A DNA stretch of 64,000 nt from Bradyrhizobium liaoningense (lineage in GTDB: Bacteria; Pseudomonadota; Alphaproteobacteria; Rhizobiales; Xanthobacteraceae). This document shows positions 24,977 through 32,259 of this stretch, one piece after another (position 1 is the first letter of the stretch; every line of letters starts with the position of its first letter). Below the pieces are notes generated by a model that had not been told where the DNA came from, did not search any database, and saw nothing but the letters and a program-made list of their open reading frames with translations. Made by a program: the position numbers and the translations under genes. The DNA lies in the NCBI RefSeq assembly GCF_018130785.1, contig NZ_JAFCJT010000001.1, positions 186,001 to 250,000 of the forward strand, in the 5' to 3' direction.

Positions 24977-25561
24977 CTATCTCAAACCGTCTTCGCCCTT
25001 CACTTCCGCAACCGTCAGCCCGCCGACGCGCGGCAAGGGACGCCCGCTGTCGGTGACAGCGACCGCGACCATGATCTCGTTGGCGCGCGGCGCGTCGTTG
25101 ATCTGCACTTCCATGCCGTCGAAGTGACTGCGCACGAAAGCCGCGTCCTTGTGCCCGAGCGGAATATCCAGCGTCGTGCCCGGACCGCTACGCTTCTTCG
25201 ACGACGGAATCAGCGCCGCGCCCTTGCTCAGCACCTTGCGCACCGGCGCACCCATCTTGGGGTGAAGGATCGCGGCGGCATGCTCCAACTCGCCGTTCTC
25301 GCCGACGGCGGCAGCCTTGCCATAGCTTTGCGCCTTCGCGCCGTCGATGCCGAGCGCCGCCACCGCCCGCTTCGACAGCAGTTCGCCGAGCTCCTCACCG
25401 ATCGCGATCAACGGCGAAAGGTCCTCGACATATTTTCCGGCAAAGGGATTTTCGATCACGGCGATCGCAGCCGCGCGCCGCGTCGGCGGCGAGACCTGGC
25501 GGCCCATTTCCATCTGCGTCTCTTCGACGACGGTGACGATCTTGCGGATGATCGCGCTCAT
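24977..25561 (-). CDS. DUF1185 (amino acid synthesis family) protein
   Basis: A 194-residue protein of the DUF1185 family. Recognisable parts are IRKIVTVVEETQMEMGR at the start, VIENPFAGKYVEDLSPL, and the C-terminal PRANEIMVAVAVTDSGRPLPRVG. Structures of the family show a small alpha/beta fold, but no catalysed reaction is established. It is soluble and cytoplasmic. It is encoded 15 bases downstream of the UPF0280 gene and just before the ABC importer genes. A hydrolase, isomerase or ligand-binding role in the heterocycle pathway is suggested by position only. Confidence 0.8.
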   Translation of the reverse strand: MSAIIRKIVTVVEETQMEMGRQVSPPTRRAAAIAVIENPFAGKYVEDLSPLIAIGEELGELLSKRAVAALGIDGAKAQSYGKAAAVGENGELEHAAAILHPKMGAPVRKVLSKGAALIPSSKKRSGPGTTLDIPLGHKDAAFVRSHFDGMEVQINDAPRANEIMVAVAVTDSGRPLPRVGGLTVAEVKGEDGLR

Positions 25562-25576
25562 GTTTCGCTTCCCTGG

Positions 25577-26473
25577 TCAGACATGAACCGCATTCTCCAG
25601 CACAGCCGGGCGCGGTCGTTGCCATTCAATATCTTTCGGTCCGATGACAAGCATATCACCACAAAGCTGCAACACGGCACCCTCGATCAATCCGCGATCG
25701 AACAATTGCCGTGCACATTCCGCGCCAGATTCCAGCGCGGCCCCGACCTCGTTCCGCGACAAGTCACCGACCTCGCGGGTGACGAGACGCGCGCCGAGAT
25801 CGCTGTCGGGCTGAAGCTCGTTCGCAGGCTTCCGGATGATGGCAGGATGCCCGGGCAGATCGACGGCATTGGCGATGATGGTCGCCGCCGCATCGGCCTG
25901 CGATGCCGTCGCCGCCAGCACCGTCACGGCATCCGCGATACCGAGCGAAAAGCTGCGGCCATGGCGCCCACTGGTCGCGATGCCGCGCGCGGAATCATCC
26001 GCATCAACCTTCATCGTTCGGATCACGCCGTCACCATCGGGGCGATCCATCAGACCGACAGAGAAATGCTCGCCTTCTCCGAGGTGGAGCGCGATGTCGC
26101 CGCCATTATTGACATAAGCCCGATCTAGCGGTGCGGCGCTCAGCATCGCACCGAGGATCTCTTCCGCCACGCTGCCGGCCACCGCAGCCATCGGCGTGAT
26201 GAAGCAGTCGGCGGAATAGGGCGCGACGGCGGAGTACATACGACGCGCCACCACGCCTTTCAGCGAAGTCCCCCTCTCGGCAGCCCTCCGCAATTCCGGC
26301 AGCTCCGCGCAGAGCTCGTCGAGGAGCCCCGTGAACCTGTGCGCCGCAGCTTCATAGGCCGTGCGCACTGCGTTCGAACGCCCCCTCGCCTCAACGATCA
26401 GATCAATCGGTCCATCCTGCAAATGCAGCCGCCGGCCATCAGACAGCAATGCGATTTGCGGGAGCCGCGTCAT
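25577..26473 (-). CDS. UPF0280 family protein, ApbE-like
   Basis: A 298-residue protein of the UPF0280 family, distantly related to the ApbE flavin transferases. The segment AYVNNGGDIALHL resembles the FAD/Mg-binding NxGGD motif of ApbE, and SGRHGRSFSLGIADAVTVLA corresponds to the ApbE region around its catalytic Asp/Thr. It overlaps the stop of the reductase gene by four bases, so the two are translationally coupled. A flavin-handling or flavinylation role toward the neighbouring reductase is an attractive idea without direct proof. No signal peptide, unlike secreted ApbE. Confidence 0.8.
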   Translation of the reverse strand: MTRLPQIALLSDGRRLHLQDGPIDLIVEARGRSNAVRTAYEAAAHRFTGLLDELCAELPELRRAAERGTSLKGVVARRMYSAVAPYSADCFITPMAAVAGSVAEEILGAMLSAAPLDRAYVNNGGDIALHLGEGEHFSVGLMDRPDGDGVIRTMKVDADDSARGIATSGRHGRSFSLGIADAVTVLAATASQADAAATIIANAVDLPGHPAIIRKPANELQPDSDLGARLVTREVGDLSRNEVGAALESGAECARQLFDRGLIEGAVLQLCGDMLVIGPKDIEWQRPRPAVLENAVHV

Positions 26474-27927
26474 GCCCGGCGTCCCGGGATCGGGTTCTGC
26501 CAGGGCAATTGGCGGACATCTTCACCGTTCTGCACTTCGGAGAGCGGTTTCACGTAGTCCATGTGGCCGCCGAGCGCGGCGTAGTCGGACAGCTTCATCG
26601 TGAACTCGATCGGTGCGACCAGCGCCGGCGTCGGAACATAGCCGAACGCGCCTGAAGGCATCTGCGTCACATCGACCATGTAGGTGATGCCGCCGCCCGG
26701 CCAGACATAAACCGGCGCGCCGCCGCTGGTGACGCGCGTCAACGCGTCCTTCACCGAACGCGTCAGCCGTACCGGATTGTCGGTGACGCCCGCGCGCAAG
26801 GAGCCGCCGGCCCCCGCCATGAACAGCACCGTGCACAGCGCCGGCTCGCAATTCTCCTGGATGCGCTCGACCGAGAACTTCAGGTCATCAGGCATCTCGG
26901 TCTCGACCGGTTTCAAGGCCTCGTCGAGCACATAGTAAGACGAATGCTCGCCGGTCGTGGAGACCATCAGCATCGACAGGCCCGCCTTGGCCTCCTTGGC
27001 ATCGAACGGCCCGAGGATCGACAGCGGATCGGAAATGTTGGTGCCGCCCCAGCCCGTGCCGGGATCGGCGACCTGGAAATAGCGGCCGGGCGTCGAGCGG
27101 CGGCCCTTCATCTTGATGCCGGTGTCGGCGATATCGAGCAGCTTGCCGGCCTGGTGCTCGGAGAGCACGCCGGTGATGTGGTCATCGACGACGACGACCT
27201 CGTCGACCTTGCCGTGCCATTGCTTGGCGAACATGCCGATCGTCGCCGAGCCGCAGCCGACGCGCATGCGCTCTTCTTTCATGCCGTTCACGATCGGCGG
27301 CTGGCCGGCCTGCACCACCACGCTCGCGCCACCGTCGATGGTCAGCTCGACCGCCTTGCAATTGGCGAGATCCATCAGCGTGTCGCAAGTGACGCGGCCC
27401 TCTTTCTTGGAGCCGCCGGTGAGATGGTGCACGCCGCCGAGCGACAGCATCTGGGAGCCATATTCGCTGGTGGTGACATGGCCGACCGCCTCGCCCTGCG
27501 CGCGAACGGTCGCGGTCTCCGGTCCGAGATATCGGTCGGTGTCGATCTTCACCTTGATCCCGCAGTAGGAGAAGATGCCCTCGGTGACCACCGTCACCAT
27601 GTCGACGCCATCGATCTCGGACGAGACGATGAACGGCGCCGGCTTGTAGTCGGGATAGGTCGTGCCCGCGCCGATCGCGGTCACGAAGGTCGAGGGCTCG
27701 TGGACGATCTTGCCGTCCCAGTCTTCAGTGCGGCTGAATGGGACGAGCTTGCCGCCATGCGAGACGGTCCGCTCCAGGATCACATGCGGGTCGACGCGAA
27801 CGAGCTTGCCGTCGTGATTGGCATAGCGATCGCAGGCGCCCGCCGCGCCCGGCTTGATGTAGCACATCACCGGACAGGCATCGCAGCGGATCTTGTCGAT
27901 GGCAGCGCTCGTTGTTTCCATCACCAT
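26470..27927 (-). CDS. 6-hydroxynicotinate reductase-like iron-sulfur protein
   Basis: A 485-residue protein resembling 6-hydroxynicotinate reductase of nicotinate-fermenting Eubacterium barkeri, which reduces 6-hydroxynicotinate to 1,4,5,6-tetrahydro-6-oxonicotinate with reduced ferredoxin. The N-terminus has a Cys cluster C15-x2-C18-x3-C22-x9-C32 (CDACPVMC then GAC), suited to a [4Fe-4S] cluster. The rest is a large alpha/beta domain with many Gly-rich loops and no familiar NAD motif. It is the first gene of the leftward operon running to marR, starting about 36 bases from the predicted promoter. No clear ribosome site; ATGs at 27927 and 27921 are both possible. Function is inferred by family and by clustering with enamidase and nicotinate dehydrogenase-like genes. 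Confidence 0.8.
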   Translation of the reverse strand: MVMETTSAAIDKIRCDACPVMCYIKPGAAGACDRYANHDGKLVRVDPHVILERTVSHGGKLVPFSRTEDWDGKIVHEPSTFVTAIGAGTTYPDYKPAPFIVSSEIDGVDMVTVVTEGIFSYCGIKVKIDTDRYLGPETATVRAQGEAVGHVTTSEYGSQMLSLGGVHHLTGGSKKEGRVTCDTLMDLANCKAVELTIDGGASVVVQAGQPPIVNGMKEERMRVGCGSATIGMFAKQWHGKVDEVVVVDDHITGVLSEHQAGKLLDIADTGIKMKGRRSTPGRYFQVADPGTGWGGTNISDPLSILGPFDAKEAKAGLSMLMVSTTGEHSSYYVLDEALKPVETEMPDDLKFSVERIQENCEPALCTVLFMAGAGGSLRAGVTDNPVRLTRSVKDALTRVTSGGAPVYVWPGGGITYMVDVTQMPSGAFGYVPTPALVAPIEFTMKLSDYAALGGHMDYVKPLSEVQNGEDVRQLPWQNPIPGRRA

Positions 27928-27953
27928 GTCAAAGCCAGCGGCAACGCGGTTAT

Positions 27954-27969
27954 CATTCGTATACGAACG
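27954..27969. promoter_or_regulatory. Operator palindrome at the 6-hydroxynicotinate reductase operon
   Basis: CATTCGTATACGAACG contains the perfect 12-bp core TTCGTA/TACGAA (27956-27967). It directly follows the predicted -10 and covers the start of transcription, an ideal repressor position. The core matches the sites at 17851 and 28109. Confidence 0.75.
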
Positions 27970-27998
27970 ATGTTGCGCGCGGTCCCGGAGGCTGTCAA
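27970..27998 (-). promoter_or_regulatory. Predicted promoter of the reductase-liv-marR operon
   Basis: On the minus strand, a consensus TTGACA (27993-27998), a 17-base spacer and CAACAT (27970-27975) precede the operator. It would drive the reductase, UPF0280, DUF1185, the importer and marR. Confidence 0.6.
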
Positions 27999-28101
27999 GC
28001 GGCGGTGCAGCGCAAAAGTTGCCGCTGCCGCATAAAACCCCATTTGCCTATCCGCTCTGTCCACAAAGAAGGCAGTCGCGCTGCAGTGCGGCATGCACGG
28101 C

Positions 28102-28129
28102 TTGCACGTTTGTGTACAAACGGTATCGT
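28102..28129 (+). promoter_or_regulatory. Predicted promoter and operator of the nicotinate dehydrogenase-like genes
   Basis: TTGCAC (28102-28107) and TATCGT (28124-28129) are spaced by 16 bases. The spacer holds GTTTGTGTACAAAC (28108-28121), whose core TTTGTG/TACAAA (28109-28120) fits the TTYGTR/TACRAA pattern of the two other sites. A bound repressor would block RNA polymerase. Confidence 0.6.
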
Positions 28130-28194
28130 CGCGACGTAGATTTTGGGCGATTTGGAATTTTTGCGATCGCATGGTCTTGGGCTTGGGAACGAGG

Positions 28195-28677
28195 ATGACT
28201 CAGACACCGATCCGCCTCACCGTGAACGGCAGGATCCACGAGATCAGCGCGGCGCGCGATACGCCACTGCTCTATGTGCTGCGCAACGACCTCGCGCTGA
28301 ACGGTCCGAAATACGGATGCGGCCTCGGCGAATGCGGCACCTGTACTGTCCTGATCGACGGCGCAGCCGCGCGCTCCTGCGTGATTCCCGTGAGCGGCTG
28401 CGCGGGCCGCGACATCGTGACGCTCGAAGGGCTGGGCACGCGCGACAAGCCGGATGTGGTGCAGCAGGCCTTCATCGACGAACAGGCCGCGCAATGCGGC
28501 TATTGCCTCAACGGCATGATCATGACCACCAAGGCGCTGCTCGCGATCAACCCGCAGCCCTCGGAGCAGGAGGCGCTGGCGGCGCTGCGCTACAATCTCT
28601 GCCGCTGCGGCACGCATGTCGAGATCTTGCGCGCGGTGATGCGCGCATCCGGCCAGCTCGCTGAGGCCGCGGATTGA
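28195..28677 (+). CDS. (2Fe-2S) small subunit of nicotinate dehydrogenase-like molybdenum hydroxylase (NicA-like)
   Basis: A 160-residue iron-sulfur subunit of the xanthine dehydrogenase family. The N-terminal plant-type cluster uses C42, C47, C50 and C62 (GCGLGECGTC); the C-terminal helical cluster uses C101, C104, C136 and C138 (CGYC, CRCG). The length agrees with NicA (157 residues) of Pseudomonas putida. The start at 28195 aligns with the family; upstream in-frame ATGs would add unrelated residues. It overlaps the large-subunit gene by four bases. It passes electrons from the Mo centre to the haem domains of the partner. Isoquinoline oxidoreductase IorA is a close alternative. Confidence 0.88.
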   Translation: MTQTPIRLTVNGRIHEISAARDTPLLYVLRNDLALNGPKYGCGLGECGTCTVLIDGAAARSCVIPVSGCAGRDIVTLEGLGTRDKPDVVQQAFIDEQAAQCGYCLNGMIMTTKALLAINPQPSEQEALAALRYNLCRCGTHVEILRAVMRASGQLAEAAD

Positions 28678-31600
28678 TGGCTTCCCCTCTTTCGAACAGA
28701 GCTGAACGGCAATCCGGTTCGCTCGTCGTCGTCCGCACCGTGGACGAGATCACATCAGAGACCTTTGTCCGCATCACCGCAGATGGATCGGTCTCGGCCT
28801 ATAACGGTCATGTCGATCTCGGCACCGGCATCCGCACGGCGCTCGGCCAGATCGTCGCCGAAGAGCTCGACGTATCCTTTGCGCGCGTCGTCGTCGTGCT
28901 CGGCGACACCGCATTGGTTCCGAACCAGGGCGCGACGATTGCGAGCGAAACCATCCAGATCACCGCCGTTCCCTTGCGCAAGGCTGCAGCGCAAGCGCGA
29001 CATTTCTTGATAGCGCGCGCGGCCGAGCGGCTGGAGCTACCAGCAAGCGAGCTCGAGGTCGAAGACGGCCTCGTCCGCGGGCACAATCGCAGCGTCAGCT
29101 ACGGCGAGTTGATCGGCGGCGAGACCATCCGCCTCGAGCTTGCTGACGACGTCGCGGTCAAGCCTGTCGGCGATTACGCCATCGTCGGCCAGTCGATGCC
29201 GCGAGTCGACCTGCCCGCCAAGGCCACCGGCGAGCTGACCTTCGTGCACGACATCCGCCTGCCCGGCATGCTGCACGGCCGCGTGGTACGTCCGCCCTAT
29301 GCCGGCGTCGATGCCGGCCCGTTCGTCGGCACCAGCCTGATCGCGGTCGAGGAGTCCTCGATACGTGACATTCCCGGCATCATTGCCGTCGTGTGTATCG
29401 GCGATTTCGTCGGCGTCGTCGCCGAGCGTGAGGAGAATGCGATCCGCGCGGCGGAGCAGCTCGCGGTGAGCTGGAAGCCGACGCCTGGTCTGACTGATCT
29501 CGCCGATGTCGAGACCGCGCTGCGCGCCAATCCATCGACGCCGCGCACCCTGATCGACAAGGGCGATGTCGACGCGGCGATATCAGGCGCGGCCAAGCCG
29601 ATGAAGCGCACTTATGTGTGGCCGTACCAGATGCACGCCTCGATCGGCCCGTCCTGCGCGGTCGCTGATGTCCAGGACGGCAACATCCGCGTCTGGTCGG
29701 GCACGCAGAACCCGCATGTCCTGCGCAGCGATCTGGCGCTGTTGATCGAACGTCCCGAAAGCGAGATCGAGGTGATCCGGCTGGAGGCCGCCGGATGCTA
29801 CGGCCGCAACTGCGCCGACGATGTCGCCGCGGATGCGCTGCTGCTGTCGCGCGCGGTCGGCCGACCGGTGCGGGTGCAACTGACGCGCGAGCAGGAGCAC
29901 GCCTGGGAGCCCAAGGGCACCGCGCAGCTCATCGACGTCAATGGCGGCCTGAATGCCGACGGCGGCATCGCTGGTTACGATCTCGCCACGCGCTATCCCT
30001 CGAATGCCGCGCCGACGCTCGCGCTGCTGCTGACGGGGCGGATCTCGCCGGAGCCCATGGTGCTCCAGATGGGCGACCGCACTGCGATCCCGCCCTACGA
30101 CTACGAGCACATGCGCGTCGTCGCCCATGACATGGCGCCGATCGTGCGCGCCTCCTGGTTTCGCGGTGTCTCGGCCCTGCCGAACACCTTCGCGCATGAA
30201 TCCTATGTCGACGAGGCCGCGACCGAGGCGGGTGTCGATCCCATCGAATACCGCCTGCGCTATCTGAAAGACCAGCGCGCCGTCGACCTCGTCAATGCGG
30301 TGGCCGAACGCGCGGGCTGGACGCCCCGGCCGGTGCGCGAGGAGAAGGACGGCGAAATCGTGCACGGGCGCGGCTTTGCCTATGCGCTCTATGTCCACAG
30401 CAAGTTTCCCGGCTATGGCGCGGCGTGGTCGGCCTGGGTCGCCGACGTTGCGGTGAACAAGTCCACCGGCGATGTCAGCGTCACGCGCGTCGTCGCCGGG
30501 CAGGATTCCGGATTGATGATCAATCCGGACGGCGTGCGCCACCAGATCCACGGCAACGTCATCCAGTCCACCAGCCGGGCGTTGATGGAAGAAGTCTCAT
30601 TCGAGCGCGGCGCAGTGGCGGCGCGCGAATGGGGCGCCTATCCGATCATCCCTTTCCCCGACGTGCCCAAGATCGACGTGCTGATGTTGCCGCGTCAGGA
30701 CCAGCCGCCGCTCGGCGTCGGCGAGTCCGCTTCGGTGCCGAGCGCGGCCGCGATCGCGAACGCGATCTTCGATGCTACCGGCGTGCGCTTCCGCGAACCG
30801 CCGTTCACGCCGGATCGCATCCTGAAGGGATTGCACGGTGAGGCATCGCCCGTGCCGCAGGCCCTTCCCGCGCCCGCAGCGCCGCCGCCGTCGCGCGTCT
30901 GGGAGAATCCCTTCGCCAAGCGCGCCGGCATCGTCGCGACCATTGCGGCCGTCTGCACCGCCGCGATCGGCATCGGCGCCGCACTGCTGCCCGGTCGCGC
31001 AATCGCGCCGATCGCACGACCCGATGCGTCGGTGTATTCCGCCGCGACCATCGTGCGCGGCCAGCAACTCGCGGCGCTCGGCAATTGCGCGGAGTGCCAC
31101 ACCACGATCGGAGGCGTGCTCAACGCCGGCGGCCGCGCGCTGGAGACGCCGTTCGGCACGATCTACTCAACCAACATCACGCCTGACGCCGAGACCGGCA
31201 TCGGCGCCTGGTCCTATCCAGCGTTCGAACGCGCGATGCGCGACGGGCTGCATCGCGACGGCCGGCAGCTCTATCCGGCCTTCCCGTACACGCACTTTTC
31301 GAAGACCAGCGATGCCGACCTTCAGGCGCTCTATGCTTACCTGATGGCGCAGCCGGCAGTACATGCGACGGCACCTGCGACCACGCTCGCCTTCCCGTTC
31401 AATCTCCGCCCGCTGCTCGCCGGATGGAATGCGCTGTTTCACCAGACGCGAGAGTTCAAGCCCGATCCCGCCAAACCCGAGCAGTGGAACCGCGGCGCCT
31501 ATCTCGTCGAGAGCCTCGGCCATTGCAGCGGCTGCCATTCGCCGCGAAACGCGCTCGGCGCCGAGCAGCGCGAGGCCTATCTCGCGGGTGGATTTGCCGA

Positions 31601-32204
31601 GGGCTGGGAAGCGCCGGCGCTGACCTCGCTCTCACGCGCGCCGATCCCATGGAGCGAGGACGAGCTTTTCGCCTATTTGCGCACCGGCCATTCGCGCTAT
31701 CACGGTGTCGCGGCGGGTCCGATGGCGCCTGTTGTCAGGGACCTCAAAGCCCTGCCCGACCCCGACATCCGCGCGATGGCGGTCTATCTCAACTCGTTCA
31801 ATGACGGCGCGACCGATACGCAGGACCAGGATGCACTTGCGGCGAAGCTCGAAAGCTCAACGCAGGTCACGGTGGCATCCTCCACCGGCGCGCGGCTCTA
31901 TCAGGGCGCGTGCGCCGTCTGCCACGAGGCCGGCGGCCTGCCGCTGTTCGGAACTCGGCCCTCGCTGGCGCTCAACAGCAATCTGCACAGCGCCACATCG
32001 GACAATCTCGTGCAGGTCGTCCTGCACGGCATCAATGATCCCGTCTCCAGCGATCTCGGCTACATGCCCGCCTTCAAGAACAGCATGAGCGATGCGCAGG
32101 TGGAAGAACTCGTCACCTTCCTGCGCAAGCAGTTCGCACCGGACAAGCCCGCCTGGACCGGCGTCCGCGAGACCACCGCGCGGGTGCGCACTTCAACGCA
32201 TTGA
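28674..32204 (+). CDS. Molybdopterin large subunit fused to triheme cytochrome c (NicB-like dehydrogenase)
   Basis: A 1176-residue fusion. Residues 1-730 are the molybdenum-cofactor subunit of the IorB/NicB branch, with GVGES (Glu near 683) as the catalytic Glu motif. One transmembrane helix lies at about 748-772. The C-terminal part carries three CxxCH haem c sites: CAECH (about 806), CSGCH (about 951) and CAVCH (about 1080). This is the layout of NicB, which hydroxylates nicotinate at C6 and passes electrons to the respiratory chain. The N-terminal domain has no signal peptide, while the haem part must be periplasmic, so the helix orients the enzyme across the membrane. A 6-hydroxylated product would feed the neighbouring reductase. 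Other N-heteroaromatics are possible substrates. Confidence 0.87.
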   Translation: MMASPLSNRAERQSGSLVVVRTVDEITSETFVRITADGSVSAYNGHVDLGTGIRTALGQIVAEELDVSFARVVVVLGDTALVPNQGATIASETIQITAVPLRKAAAQARHFLIARAAERLELPASELEVEDGLVRGHNRSVSYGELIGGETIRLELADDVAVKPVGDYAIVGQSMPRVDLPAKATGELTFVHDIRLPGMLHGRVVRPPYAGVDAGPFVGTSLIAVEESSIRDIPGIIAVVCIGDFVGVVAEREENAIRAAEQLAVSWKPTPGLTDLADVETALRANPSTPRTLIDKGDVDAAISGAAKPMKRTYVWPYQMHASIGPSCAVADVQDGNIRVWSGTQNPHVLRSDLALLIERPESEIEVIRLEAAGCYGRNCADDVAADALLLSRAVGRPVRVQLTREQEHAWEPKGTAQLIDVNGGLNADGGIAGYDLATRYPSNAAPTLALLLTGRISPEPMVLQMGDRTAIPPYDYEHMRVVAHDMAPIVRASWFRGVSALPNTFAHESYVDEAATEAGVDPIEYRLRYLKDQRAVDLVNAVAERAGWTPRPVREEKDGEIVHGRGFAYALYVHSKFPGYGAAWSAWVADVAVNKSTGDVSVTRVVAGQDSGLMINPDGVRHQIHGNVIQSTSRALMEEVSFERGAVAAREWGAYPIIPFPDVPKIDVLMLPRQDQPPLGVGESASVPSAAAIANAIFDATGVRFREPPFTPDRILKGLHGEASPVPQALPAPAAPPPSRVWENPFAKRAGIVATIAAVCTAAIGIGAALLPGRAIAPIARPDASVYSAATIVRGQQLAALGNCAECHTTIGGVLNAGGRALETPFGTIYSTNITPDAETGIGAWSYPAFERAMRDGLHRDGRQLYPAFPYTHFSKTSDADLQALYAYLMAQPAVHATAPATTLAFPFNLRPLLAGWNALFHQTREFKPDPAKPEQWNRGAYLVESLGHCSGCHSPRNALGAEQREAYLAGGFAEGWEAPALTSLSRAPIPWSEDELFAYLRTGHSRYHGVAAGPMAPVVRDLKALPDPDIRAMAVYLNSFNDGATDTQDQDALAAKLESSTQVTVASSTGARLYQGACAVCHEAGGLPLFGTRPSLALNSNLHSATSDNLVQVVLHGINDPVSSDLGYMPAFKNSMSDAQVEELVTFLRKQFAPDKPAWTGVRETTARVRTSTH

Positions 32205-32210
32205 TTTCTG

Positions 32211-32259
32211 GAGCATGACCTAATCGGAAAACCGCTTCACACTTTTCCGGGTCATGCTC
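32211..32259. terminator. Palindromic repeat acting as likely bidirectional terminator
   Basis: The arms GAGCATGACC and GTCATGCTC, with inner CGGAAAA and TTTTCCG pairs, form a hairpin between the convergent NicB-like and dioxygenase genes. It belongs to the same repeat family as 4994-5038. Its last bases touch the dioxygenase stop codon. Confidence 0.65.
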
